Source: Emergomyces orientalis (Eukaryota > Ascomycota > Eurotiomycetes > Onygenales > Ajellomycetaceae). From it: a stretch of DNA of 64,000 nt. This document shows positions 46,643 through 57,200 of the stretch, piece by piece. The DNA lies in NCBI GenBank assembly GCA_002110485.1, contig MOWL01000067.1:3906001-3970000 (forward strand), read 5' to 3'. Every line of letters starts with the position of its first letter. Position 1 is the stretch's first letter. A program made the position numbers and the translations under genes. The notes under the pieces are model-generated. The model was given only the letters and a program-made list of their open reading frames with translations. It was not told where the DNA came from and did not search any database.

Positions 46643-46891
46643 TTAATAGTGTATCGGTTGAGAAGAAGCTGGCGCGGAGCTTGTTAAGGAAGGGTTGATA
46701 TTTGGTATCAACCTGGCAGCGGAATTATCCCCATCAAACACACCATCCAGATTTTCTTCTTCGTCCTGCTCATCATCCGAAATTTCCTCAGGTGGCAGCC
46801 GAGTGTTCGTGTTCTTATTCCCTTTCTGTGAGGAGCCAGGCTTCTTCTGAGGCGAAGGCTTCGAGCGCTTAGCGCTAGGTTTCGGCGACTT
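46643..46891 (-). CDS. Orphan C-terminal exon, Lys/Ser/Pro-rich then acidic
   Basis: The frame encodes about 80 residues: a basic KSPKPSAKRSKPSPQKK segment, an acidic run (ISDDEQDEEENLDGV) and a polar tail ending SSQPIHY before the stop at 46643. It has no start codon; a stop lies just upstream in frame. The composition is typical of a nuclear disordered C terminus. It must be the last exon of a gene whose upstream part is missing, unrecognised or replaced by the adjacent helix-turn-helix unit. I cannot join it in frame to that unit with a good splice site. Confidence 0.35.
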   Translation of the reverse strand, partial: KSPKPSAKRSKPSPQKKPGSSQKGNKNTNTRLPPEEISDDEQDEEENLDGVFDGDNSAARLIPNINPSLTSSAPASSQPIHY

Positions 46892-47387
46892 CAATTACCA
46901 TGCGTATCAGATAGCAGCGGAATGTCGTTCTTTTGAAGGGATCGGTTGCCCCGCTGGACGACGGTCCGTATATATCCCATAGCCCTCAGACGACGTGAAA
47001 CTGCCTGGTAACTACATTTTATATTAAAGGTGTTCTGTACATGAGATTGCATATCTTCGAGGCTAGCAAGGGGCCGAGCATTGACGAATTCACGAAGATT
47101 CTGTGTCCGTACATGTCATTATTTAGCCATGAGGGATACGTTGGCGTCGGGAGGTCAGGGCTCTGAACATAATATACCTCTTGAATCTCATCCGTGATCG
47201 TCTATGGTCTCCCCATTGGCTTAGTCCTTGAGGGATGTGTTGTTCCCCATGTCCGCAGGCAGTTTGCAATTCCCCGCAGCCGTCGTTCTGATACGCCGTG
47301 GGCGGCAGCAATATCTGGATATGGCTCCTGGCGAAACAATGCAGCCGTCACGGCATGTCTTTGCTCCTGGGTGAGCCGTTTAGGCAT
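46891..47387 (-). pseudogene. Transposase-derived helix-turn-helix ORF with a premature stop
   Basis: ATG at 47387 opens MPKRLTQEQRHAVTAALF, DIAAAHGVSERRLRGIANCL and TKPMGRP, a helix-turn-helix of Tc1/mariner-like transposase style. A TAG at 47204-47202 interrupts it. The same frame then continues TITDEIQE, and a good 77-nt intron (47177-47101, GTATAT...CACAG) leads to NLREFVNARPLASLEDMQ, NTFNIKCSYQAVSRRLRAMG and VVQRGNRSLQKNDIP, ending at a TGA at 46893-46891. Family logic expects a sense codon after GRP; CAG to TAG is a single C-to-T change. No catalytic DDE part follows, so it is either a domesticated DNA-binding gene now broken or a truncated element. Expression and strain comparison are unknown. 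Confidence 0.6.
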
Positions 47388-47863
47388 ATTTATTACTCGC
47401 TGATGAGGCCAGAATCGTATGGATCCGCCAGCAGAGCGCCCGAGCCCAGCAATGGGGAGCTGTTGCGTGTTTATCACAGTATGGAGACCACTGAAGAGAG
47501 CTAAGGCGGACGATCGCGATCTTCGGCCCGAACAAGCGCGACAGTCACGTGTCCACAGTGACGTGGTTGCGCGCTTGTCGGCAAAGCCTTCACATGCCGA
47601 GGGTTGCGGGACAAAAGGCAGATGGAGGGATATGTCACGATTCTTGATTCTCGGGCAGACAAGCTTTGTTCCGTTACTTTTCTTTCGGACCAGCTTTCGA
47701 GGAACATCGACTCACCCACATATTACCATACTATCGCCTTACACATTCGCGGTTTATAGAAGGGCCTTTTCACTTTCACAACCCGCACATGAAAGAAGCT
47801 GAGAACCGAAATTCTTCTACCCATTCGCCCGTCTGAGGAGGTTGAGAGGATCTGGAGGAGACC
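47388..47863. other. Intergenic region upstream of PXMP4
   Basis: This is the probable promoter of PXMP4, lying between divergent units. Its most notable content is the inverted repeat with CACGTG listed separately. The frame at 47419-47802 is not convincing. Confidence 0.45.
47532..47578. promoter_or_regulatory. Inverted repeat enclosing CACGTG and TGACGTGG
   Basis: ACAAGCGCG at 47532-47540 and CGCGCTTGT at 47570-47578 are perfect reverse complements. The 29 bp between them contain TCACGTGT (CACGTG at 47546-47551) and GTGACGTGG, an E-box and a CRE/ATF-like core. It lies about 290-330 bp upstream of the PXMP4 start. A regulatory role is inferred. Confidence 0.45.
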
Positions 47864-48968
47864 ATGGATTCTCTCATTGTACGTGATTATGTTTCTCCCC
47901 GTCGCCAGAAATCCATTGCATTAACAAACTGTTGCAGGAAAAACTGAATAAAGTCGCCTTGGACCCCGACCTCGCGCCATTCCTCGCAGTCCTCAAGGCC
48001 GCCCGCAATGGAGCCGTTTATGGCGCCAAGATACGATTTCCTCATGCATTGGTGTAAGTTAATAGTCGGCCTTGTTATTCCCTTGTTTACTTTACTTGCA
48101 TCGCGTTATGGCTGTTGGCTTGGTTCAAATGCTAACTCGAGTTTGCAACTACAGTATGATATTTCTTTTCAGGTCAGGAAGGTATTTCACTCTCTCCCTC
48201 TCCCCCCCCAAACACCTACCTTAAACCTCCAACCATATTCTTTCACCGCTATTACACCACTTACTCATATCGCATTACACTCTCCAGTATACGTCAGAAA
48301 GCATGGCTCGTATTCAAAGCCACAAGGCAACATGCACGGAACCTTTCATTCTTCGCAGTTGTCTACAAATCTATGATGCTCGCTCTTAGATATATAGGAC
48401 CAAATGGGTGGGGTAAGGAAGGCCCATACGATACCTTTGTAGCTGGTCTACTAGGTGGATATCTCGTTTTTGGCAAGTCTCCAGGAAGCGTCAGCCAACA
48501 GGTCAGCACTTTGGCCCCAATAAACAAGCCTTTTTGGAAGCGAATCTCAGGGATTAATCTAACATACATCAACTTAGATCGTCATATATGTTTTTGCGCG
48601 TGTGATACTTGCAATGGCAAAGATATCAGTTGAGCCTGGGACACATATGTTGTCCCATCTCATAACCCCCGAAGCCAGGAGCACAATATATGCCAATGCA
48701 TGGCCTGCCTTCGCCAGCCTCAGCTGGGCTTTCGTCATGTACCTATTCCGCTGGCACCCAGCAGCCATCCAATCAAGTTTAAGAAGTAGTATGACCTACA
48801 TGTATGTGAACCAGAACCTCCAGTCACCACTTTTTAGTTGTTTTTAAAATCTTGTTTCCCTGATTCAGAATTGAAAATGCATATGAACAAATTGGCTGAC
48901 CATAAACTAGCTATGCCGACTCGGATCACTGGGATTCTCTAAGAACTCTGTTAATGCACAACAAATGA
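47864..48968 (+). CDS. PXMP4: Peroxisomal membrane protein 4 (PXMP4/PMP24) homologue
   Basis: Six exons, 47864-47878, 47938-48053, 48155-48181, 48288-48501, 48578-48801 and 48911-48968, give 217 residues, near the human PXMP4 length. The family is a small integral protein of the peroxisomal membrane, related to the Tim17/PMP22-like group, with unknown transport role. Recognisable blocks are AARNGAVYGAKIRFPHALVM, then FLFRSGS and IRQKAWLVFKATRQHARNL, a glycine-rich helix VAGLLGGYLVFG, and the diagnostic C-terminal LRSSMTYIYADSDHWDSL. The last block is made by splicing AT|C. Exon 3 is a 27-nt microexon supplying MIFLFRSG; omitting it would shorten the protein by nine residues in frame. All introns have GT-AG borders. 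Confidence 0.88.
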
Positions 48969-49789
48969 GAAATTAAAGAACGTGCAATCACCTACCGGGC
49001 CGTATAGACGGGTTTTATTTTGAATCGCATGTTTATTAATCCCAGAGAACCAATCGACACGATACGATTACGTCAAGCAATTGACCTCTTCAGAATCATT
49101 CGGCACTCCCGCTCCCTTATTTCTCCCGCCGCCATCGTTGATGAGCAGTCTAACTTACTTTGGCTACTGAAATGATTACCTTACGCCATTCAAGATGTTC
49201 CTGGAACTGAGGGTACCTAGAGAATTGTCAACTATGAAAACGTTTCTCCGTTTATACATTTTTGACCGCGTTCGTGATGGTTTTTCATTTCTTTCCTTTC
49301 TCTCTTTTGCTATTTCTTGGTTATTGTACCATATACTTCATTGCATCACGGATTAGAGGCATGTTCAAGTGTTGGCATGAATCACATACATTTAACGAGA
49401 CTATATACTTAAGAGGGGTAGCTATTCTACATCTTCTCCTTACACATGATCATCTTGAAATACTGGTTTTACAAATTCCCTTTTCTTCAGGAGCTTAAGT
49501 GAAGTCGAGTCACTTTTAGAGAGGCTAAATTTGCCCTTTCTTCTCCTCTTGGTTTGATCCGTAGATGCCTCTTCGGCAATAATGATTGCCCGATTCCTCC
49601 AGTGAGTTTACGTAACCTCGTTCAGGGGATCCACCCTGGACTTCAAATACGAGTGCTCCATCAACAAACCCGAGTTTTTTCTTCCAACTTGTGAGCTAGA
49701 CTGTTTCTGATATTGTCTCACAGCGTTACGAGATGGATTTTGCCTAGAACCTGATACCAGGCAGCCTGTGGCTTCTTCAAATGTCATAT

Positions 49790-49950
49790 CATTGGAAGGT
49801 TGTGCACAACTAGTGTACATTTCATGCAACGTGCCACTGTGTGCATTTTCATGTGGCGCGCAAATGGATCACGGAGGGTTACAGTTGAGCATGGGGCAAA
49901 AAAGTTCATTCATGACTCCAGGTTTGGGGCCTACAATTTCAGAGCCATGA
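49790..49950 (-). pseudogene. Possible decayed C2H2 zinc-finger fragment
   Basis: On the minus strand one frame gives VMNELFCPMLNCNPP and then a stop; another frame, just after, gives DPFARHMKMHTVARC. Together they resemble the Cys pair and the His-x3-His pair of a C2H2 finger. They are separated by 25 nt in different frames, too short for an intact finger. Short similarity of this kind can arise by chance. Confidence 0.25.
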
Positions 49951-50043
49951 TCAACAATTCTCTCCTCATCTAAAATACACCCACACTCTATACTACACAT
50001 ATCAATCAAAAGTTACTAATACACTCTCACTGCTCTCAACGCT

Positions 50044-50110
50044 GGGTTAGGGTTAGGATTAGGATTAGATTAGAATTAGGGGTTAGGTTAGGATTAGAGT
50101 TAGAATAAGA
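50044..50110 (+). repeat. Interstitial telomere-like TTAGGG tract
   Basis: About 66 bp of GGGTTAGGGTTAGGATTAGG and its variants (TTAGG, TTAGA, TTAGGGG) run G-rich on the plus strand. TTAGGG is the telomere unit of filamentous ascomycetes. The copies are degenerate and flanked by ordinary sequence with housekeeping genes on both sides, so this is interstitial, not a chromosome end. Confidence 0.85.
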
Positions 50111-50131
50111 GCTTTGAGAAATATGAAAAAA

Positions 50132-50220
50132 TCACCTCATTAAAGAGCTTTAAAGACGATGTGTGAATTTTATGAATTATATGTGAGGTATGACCAGTGC
50201 ATGTAGCTCTAATGAGGTGA
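50132..50220. repeat. Imperfect inverted repeat next to the telomere-like tract
   Basis: TCACCTCATTAAAGAGCT (50132-50149) faces AGCTCTAATGAGGTGA (50205-50220). The arms match except for a 2-nt insertion, with a loop of about 55 bp. It starts about 20 bp after the TTAGGG tract and may be the end of a small non-autonomous element. Confidence 0.5.
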
Positions 50221-50742
50221 GATGATGATTAGAAATTGGAACCACACTGAAAGGCTTTTCCTGCCAAAAATTGAAGCCATGTTCAACCATTTTTTGCACC
50301 AATGTTCAAGTTGCCCAGGTGTAGGTGGATATATTTACTACGGCCACCCTAGATCACGTACCTCCATTTCTTATTTAGTAGTTGCCTTGGCTGGCAGGTT
50401 TTAATCCAGAGTAACATATCCTCCATGACAAGCGTACACCTGGATAACAAATAACATGCCGAACTCCAGCGAGCTTACCAAACAAACCCTCGCGGAGTGA
50501 TTTGTTTTGTCCGAATTCATGATTTATCCCGCCCGACAGCCTTTCCTTACAAATTGAAAAATATAAAAAAAAAGAATACTAGTATGCATATGTTTAAATA
50601 CCATACTGCTTCTATGAGGACTCTCTCTTAGCTAAACACCCACCCCGCACTTTTTGCCCTAAGTTATATATCTCCTCTCTCTCCATCTTCACCAATATCA
50701 CACCAAACCTATATCAAACATACAGTCCCCCAAACTGAAACG

Positions 50743-52620
50743 ATGAAGGGAATCATCTGCGAGAAGGCCGGTGAGCCTTTCAAAATCGTTGATAATCTCG
50801 TCGTTCCCGAGCCATCACCGGATCAAATACTGGTCAAATCCATATATATGGCACTTAATCCGGTGTGAGTAACATAAATCGCCGTTTCACCATCTCCTTT
50901 TTGTTTAACTTTCAAAACGGGGGTCCTCGCTTCTATAAGAAGTAGTCAAAATATCTGTTGCCGCTCTCTTTGTATTGTTCATCATGTATCATCCTCCTGT
51001 AGATTTGCTGCATTGTATGTTAAGTGGAGAAAGCAAATGGCTTCGTGGCAGAGCGCAAGCACCAGCTTGTCTTTTATTGTTTATTTGGCTCTGCTCTTAG
51101 CATCTCATCAGGTTCTATTTGCTGAATCTCCTATCTCTATTGCTTACGCCCTTTATGGCCACTTTCTTTCTTTTGTTGTGCAATGCTTGAGGTAGGACGA
51201 TGCTTTCCCTTTCAACTCAGTTCTGACATTTCTACCCATATCTAGAGATGGAATGATGAGATCAATGGGAGTCCTCGTCGAAGAATGGCCACTTGGTCTT
51301 GGAGTTGATGTCGGAGGCGTCGTGGTAAAAGTCGGCGAAAATGCCGCTTCATTGTTTAAAGTTGGTGATCATGTTTGTGGAAGCACGCGCTTAGGCTATC
51401 CCGGATACAATAGTGGGCAGGAATATGTAAGCATTTCCACACCGTTGCTGAACTGAGCATTGTCATTTTCAATCCATGGCGTGGTACTGGCTGGGCTTCG
51501 TTATCGGACGGTGGCGGTGAATTTAGTACCTCGCTAATGTACAGTATTGCAATCTGCGAATTAGCTATTGATGGATGCCAAAGTGACAATTCCGAAGCCG
51601 AAGAATTTGTCGCTCGTGGAAGCTGCCACGATAGGTGCTGGTCTTGAGGTATGTGCTTTCTGTCTGGTTTGAATGCAAGCACCTTCAAAGGTGGATAACA
51701 AGGTACTTGAATGAAATCTCACATCGAGCACAGACTGCGGGCTTGGCGTTATTCGACTGCCTCGATGTTAAATTGCCCAATTTGCAGGAAGTCCTAGAAG
51801 GGAAACACGCACCTGGAGAGAAGGGTGAATGGGCGATAGTTCTAGGGGGTGGCAGCACCGTCGGGAAATTTGCGATTCAGGTAGGCTTTGTTCTCCCCGA
51901 ACTGCTCTTTTCCATCCTCCAATTTCCATACTAACGGATCATTAGCTCTTTTCTATCTGTGGGTATAAAGTGATGGCTTCGTGTTCAGCAAACTCAGTTC
52001 CGGTTCGCATATTTCCACCCAGACATATTCGCGGCATCGTACAAAAATACTAACTTTATTGTAGCTCGTTAAAAAGCAAGGCGCAGAAGCCGTGTTTGAC
52101 TATAAGAAGCCAATAGACGAGCAAGTCAGAGACGTCCTTAGTATTACAAAAAGCAAGGTTCATCGGGTCTTTGATGCTGCCGCATCGGGGGATGCCGTCG
52201 CGAAGAAGCTATTTAAACAGCTCCCCGCAGAGGGCCCAAAGCTGTTCTGTTCAACAAATACTTGGTAAGATTGTGTCGTTCAAGATACTTGCTCCATCCA
52301 AGCTGCTTAGGTTTCCTTTTCTATAGAGATTCTGAACTAATGTCTCTTATAGGAGTGGAATAACCGACTTCGAAGGGGGCAAAACAAAGAATGTTGAACT
52401 GGGCCCTATTGGAAGACCACATGCACATCATACCAACAAGGTGCTCGCTGAGTATATTCCAGTGTTTGTGGCGCTGTTTGAACAAGGGAACCAATTATTC
52501 CCTCCTCCATATGATTTGGTGGGGCAGGGCGGGTTTGAAGATGCACTTGAGGCACATCAGTATCAGCAAAAAGGCGCTGGAGGGTCAAGTAAGGTGGTAG
52601 TCAAGATTCAAGATGAGTAG
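50743..52620 (+). CDS. Zinc-type alcohol dehydrogenase-like (MDR) oxidoreductase, ToxD/enoyl-reductase style
   Basis: Seven exons, 50743-50864, 51246-51426, 51565-51648, 51734-51880, 51946-52002, 52065-52264 and 52353-52620, give 352 residues. The GroES-like N-terminal fold is seen in KGIICEKAGEPFKIVDNLVV, SIYMALNPVDGMMR and LGVDVGGVVVKVGENA. The nucleotide-binding Rossmann loop is VLGGGSTVGKFAIQ, spliced to LFSICGYKVMASCS and LVKKQGAEAVFDYKKP. The C terminus is QQKGAGGSSKVVVKI. No Cys/His zinc ligand set is evident, so it probably belongs to the zinc-independent, NADPH-dependent branch; substrate unknown. Intron 1 (381 nt) is unusually long and may hide an alternative exon. All junctions keep the family pattern. 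Confidence 0.85.
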
Positions 52621-53128
52621 CGAAAAGTTGCCGCTTCTGGTGGGTTTGAACAATATATCACTGTTAACTATTGAATGCGTAAATCGATGCCAAGTGCTAG
52701 TTGTATTTTTAGTTACTTTCAGGGGGTTAATTTGAATTCCATAGCTATGAAATTGACTGGAAGTGGTTGTGTGTGTATCAGTGCACATTGCCCGAACCTC
52801 TCATCTCCAGTGAATAGAATTGGCTTATCTGATTTAATATTATATTTTCCATTCTTCTTTTGTTTTTTGAACAACTTGAATGACAGAGAGGTTGGCGATA
52901 TTTTCGTTAACGGCCTCGGTAAATCCTGGGAAGCTCAACCCCAGAAACAAACCAAACAAACAGAGCTCCCTTATCGATAACTTCAATAATATGTCATCGC
53001 TTGCCACAACCCCAAATAACCTCCGCCATCAATCTACGAGTTCGGAGTACACCGACATACAAACTTTTGAATTCAACAATAAATATCAATTTATACATAG
53101 TGTATATTACACCAATTTCATACCCACA
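52621..53128. other. Intergenic gap and leader of DAL3
   Basis: Mostly AT-rich. An in-frame ATG at 52880 would extend the ureidoglycolate lyase by 83 residues of poor character, so this is treated as leader sequence. Confidence 0.5.
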
Positions 53129-54049
53129 ATGACTCCTCCTATTCTCCCCACATCAAAAGTGACCATATCACCGTCCCAACTCACCCCATCGTCCTTCCAT
53201 CCCTTCGGCACAGCCATATCCAGCCCATTACCAGCAACCTTCACCTGCGCACCTCCTGTTTCCTCTCTCCCCTCCCTATCCAACGCCGGTTTCAATCCCT
53301 CTGATCCCCCTGCCCCAATTCTCGCCAACCAATCTACTGCATTGAAATACAGCCCCATCTCCATATTCCAGAATAACTATTACCAATGTAAAAGCGCAGA
53401 AGCTCAGGGAAGGGGGAAGGGGAAGGGGAAGGGGAAGGATGGGGAACCGCGCATGAGTATGTTTTCATGCTTCCCGCGGACACTAAGAAGAGGAGGGTTA
53501 CAAAGACGAAAGTCTGGCGGTGGGCTTTTCGACGTCAGGATTCTCGAGAGACATCCGTTTACTACGCAGACGTTCATCCCATTGGGTGTACCATCTACTG
53601 TGGATAGAAAACGGCTGGATAAGGTGGATACTGTGTTATCTACGAGAGCACGTAATAGCCATGACAATGGTGATGATGACAATCCTACACCAAGTTACAT
53701 AGTCATCGTGGCACCGTCGCTGCATGGTCAGATTGCACAGGCTACAGTTGTCAATGCTCAAGGTCGCAAGGAGCAAGTTCTCATTCGCGATCCGCCTGAT
53801 CTACGGAATATGAAAGCGTTCATTGCCCATGGTGGCCAAGCGGTGACCTATGGGCCCGGTACATGGCATGCACCGATGGTGGTGGTCGGGAGGCGTCGGG
53901 TGGATTTTGTGGTGGTTCAGTTTGTTAACGGGGTTGCGGAGGATGACTGTCAGGAGGTTGCGTTTGGGGAGGGGCTTGTTGTCGATGTAGATGTAGATGT
54001 TGATGTTACGGAAATGGAGGAGTATGAGGATGAGGTGGCTAAGTTATGA
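53129..54049 (+). CDS. DAL3: Ureidoglycolate lyase (allantoin degradation)
   Basis: A single exon. From ATG 53129 the product is 306 residues; the frame is open back to an ATG at 52880, but family similarity begins near PPILPTSKVTI and LTPSSFHPFGTAI. The enzyme splits ureidoglycolate into glyoxylate and urea, the last step of allantoin use for nitrogen. Core motifs are FSCFPRTLRR, VRILERHPFTTQTFIPLG, SYIVIVAPSL, PPDLRNMKAFIAHGGQAV and TYGPGTWHAPMVVVGRRRVD, then VVVQFVNGVAEDDCQEV. Length exceeds the bacterial and yeast enzymes because of a Gly-Lys repeat (GRGKGKGKGKDG) from a GGGGAA repeat, an acidic loop NSHDNGDDDNPTPS and a Val-Asp repeat near the C terminus. No other allantoin genes are adjacent. 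Confidence 0.9.
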   Translation: MTPPILPTSKVTISPSQLTPSSFHPFGTAISSPLPATFTCAPPVSSLPSLSNAGFNPSDPPAPILANQSTALKYSPISIFQNNYYQCKSAEAQGRGKGKGKGKDGEPRMSMFSCFPRTLRRGGLQRRKSGGGLFDVRILERHPFTTQTFIPLGVPSTVDRKRLDKVDTVLSTRARNSHDNGDDDNPTPSYIVIVAPSLHGQIAQATVVNAQGRKEQVLIRDPPDLRNMKAFIAHGGQAVTYGPGTWHAPMVVVGRRRVDFVVVQFVNGVAEDDCQEVAFGEGLVVDVDVDVDVTEMEEYEDEVAKL

Positions 54050-54205
54050 GCGATAATTTGATATACACTCAGTTAATACCTTTTGGCCAATCGGAAATAA
54101 AATTGCTAATATGGTTAAATATTACACAGGGGGGTATCAAATATTAAAAAGACATATAAAGTAGAAAGTTAAAAGTATCAAATGGGTATAGTGAGAACCA
54201 GAATA

Positions 54206-57200
54206 TCAGGAGCAGCCCTGAGTAACTTTATCACGAGCAGAGACTCTCTCGCTTGAATCAAAACTTCCACCATCAGATATCTTGCGCAATACGTCCTTTG
54301 CAACGTCAATGGCGCTCTCGGGGAGACCCGCAAGTCGCGCGACCTTCAGAGCATGGGACTCGCGATTCACGCCCCTTCTCAATCGATGAATAAACGAAAA
54401 AGACCCCGACGAGTCTTCCTTTACGTCCGTGCAATACCTGCTCAAATGCTCAAATCGAGCAGTCATGTCTGCTAGCACATGGAAGTGTGTGGCAAACAGC
54501 GTACGGCACTTATTGACATTATGGAGATGGTGTAGACATGCAAACCCTACTGCTGTTCCATCCTCAGGCGTCGTCCCCCGCCCGACTTCATCCATGATTA
54601 CAAAAGAACGAGGCGTCGCACTCTTCAAAATTGTCGCGGTTTCCAACATTTCTACCATAAACGTTGACTGGTCTCGAAAAAGATCGTCTGCAGCGCCGAT
54701 GCGGCTAAATATCTGATCCACGACACCGATCTCTGCATGTTCCGCTGGCACAAACGAACCAACCTGTGCAAGAATAGTAATGAGAGCGTTTTGACGCAAA
54801 AATGTGCTTTTGCCGCCCATATTAGGTCCTGTTATGAGCCATATCCGTTCCTGTTCACCGATAAAACAGTCATTGCTGACGAAGGGGCGCCCTTGTTCTT
54901 CCAACCCAAGCTTAACTGTGGGATGTCTCCCACCTACAATTTTGTGGCTTTTGCTGTTGTTTACAACCGGTCTAACCATCTGCTGTTCCTCAGCAAGACT
55001 GGCAAATGAACACGCAACATCGAGTTCATCTAAGACAGCTGCGTTTCGGCGTAGTTTCACGAGGTTCAAAATGACCGCTTCGCGTAGCTCTTCGAAGATG
55101 CGCTGCTCTTCCGACAGTATGTGGAACTTTGCGTCGTCTATTCTGGCTCCCAAATGCGACCAAGAGCTTAGATAAAAGGAACGTGTTGATTTTGATGACG
55201 AGACCGTTCGCGTTGCTCCCAGTGCCTCGACTGATTGCTGCGATGCTTTCACTCCCTTCATGTGAACAATGTGGCCAAGTCCAGGGGTCCACTTGAGGCT
55301 TAAATTATCAGTTCCAGCGGTCTCACGCAGCTTCTCTGTTAATTCGGACTTTTCCGCTTTCAGGAGATCAAGAGCATTATGCAGCTTTTGCAAATTTTTA
55401 CTTGCGTCACGGCGCATGATCCATGTGTTTCCATCTGCTTGCTCGGCGCCGTTCGACTCCTTCTGTCTACCACCTCGTTGACCTTTGACCTTCTTAGGCA
55501 TAGCTTCTAGGTCTTCTGAAGATCCTTCATTCAAGATCACTTCCTGAGCGAGAGCTGCAGCTTCAGCAGCGGCATCATCTTCGATTCTTTGCTTTTGCAG
55601 GAGCCCCTCTTCGTCTATTGCCGCAAGTATTCTCTGTGAGAGAGCTTCAGGACCATCGAGATTCAGGCGACTGAGCATGGAGCGTAAACTGCTGGTTACA
55701 TCATGGTTCGCTTCCTCATCAGAAGACTGATCAGAATATTGATCGACATTCCGGAGTAAAACGGATTTTATATCTTGTGACGCTTGGATTGCTTTCGACA
55801 GACAAATCAGGTCGTCAGGATCACCTCTGCCCAATGAAAACTTTTGAACTAATCGTTGAGCATCGAAACTTCGTTTAAGGAGGAGTATTATATTTTGGCG
55901 TAGATCTTCATCTTCAAGGAACTTGGACACTAAATTAAGCCGTTCATTGATAATATGTAGCGAAGCGGATGGCGAAGCTGGAGAGCACTGTTAGCCTATC
56001 GCAATCCCGAATACAAGTAGGACGAGCAAAAGATCCATACTCAGCCTGTCCCTGAGCAATCGAGCCCCACTTTTCGTCGAAGTACGCCGCACAGCATGGA
56101 GAAGACTCCCCTTCCCAAGCCCATCTCGGGCCGTTTCTAAAATCTCAAGCCCTCTTAAACTATTACGGTCAATAGTCATGGAATCATCTAGATGCCTGCG
56201 ACGTGGCGCTTGGAGTTTCATCTTCACTCCCTGCGTTTGCACTTGGACATATTCCAGTAATATATTACAAGCCGCTGTTTCTTCCGTAGTGAACATGGAA
56301 GCTACCTCGGGAGTTATTGAGGATTCAAAAATTGAACCCCAATCGGATAATGTCCTCATCTCGCTTGGACAGCTAAATGAGGTTAACAAATGCTGCTGGT
56401 CTTGCCCTACAATGGCTTGTAGTTCCTGTTTAATTTGTACCCCAACGTTCTCGTCGATGACTATCTCCCTGGCGCCTATCCTAGCTAGGGCAGATGGTAA
56501 CATTTGCGCCGTTGTCCGCTGGGTAAAGAAGTCACCCGTTGATAAGTCTAGCCAAGAGAGGCCGATGGGCTGAGAACCCGAGATAGAAGAATGTTGTTCA
56601 GGCGACAATATTTCAGTCTCTTCTGGGCGAGTAGTGGCCATATATACTGAAAGCAGAAAGTTATTCTCATAGGGATCCATAAATTTTTCATCTATCAATG
56701 TCCCTGGTGTAACAATTCGAGCGACTTTACGGTCGAATTGCAAACCTCCGGATTTCGCTTTACCAACAACATTATTGGCAAATTCTTCACTAATGGCAAC
56801 GTATTTGTTGAGGTCCTGAACGAGTATTTTGAGGAAACGGTCCAACTGGAAAAAGGGAAAGCCAGCCATTGGTACCGCCCCAGCGGTCGTCTTCTTCTGC
56901 GCGAGTTTCAAATTTAACAGCGTAGCGTATTCCTCGGCTTGTTCGAAATATAGCTGCAATGATAAAGTACCTGTCATTACTAGTTCCTAAACATTTTAAG
57001 TAAAAGACATCCGTACCTCATAGAAGTTTCCGACTCTCGTGAGCAATACGCAGTTCTTGAACTTTAGCATATTGTTTCTGGCCCCTTGTATCACCGTCGG
57101 ATACTGAGGAGCATCATTAACGAGAGGAGCATACGGCTCTATTGGTTCCAAACGTCCCTGGGGAAAATCCTTAAGTTTTGCAGTAGATTTTCTCTTTGCG

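Larger units (their letters stand above)
48969..50742. other. Intergenic region with telomere-like tract and a zinc-finger relic
   Basis: No intact gene. The region contains a possible C2H2 relic on the minus strand near 49790-49950, a telomere-like tract at 50044-50110 and an imperfect inverted repeat at 50132-50220. The right end is the promoter of the dehydrogenase gene. Confidence 0.5.

Noticed and set aside
52880..53128. N-terminal extension of ureidoglycolate lyase from ATG 52880
   Set aside because: The 83 extra residues lack family similarity; the conserved protein begins near 53129.
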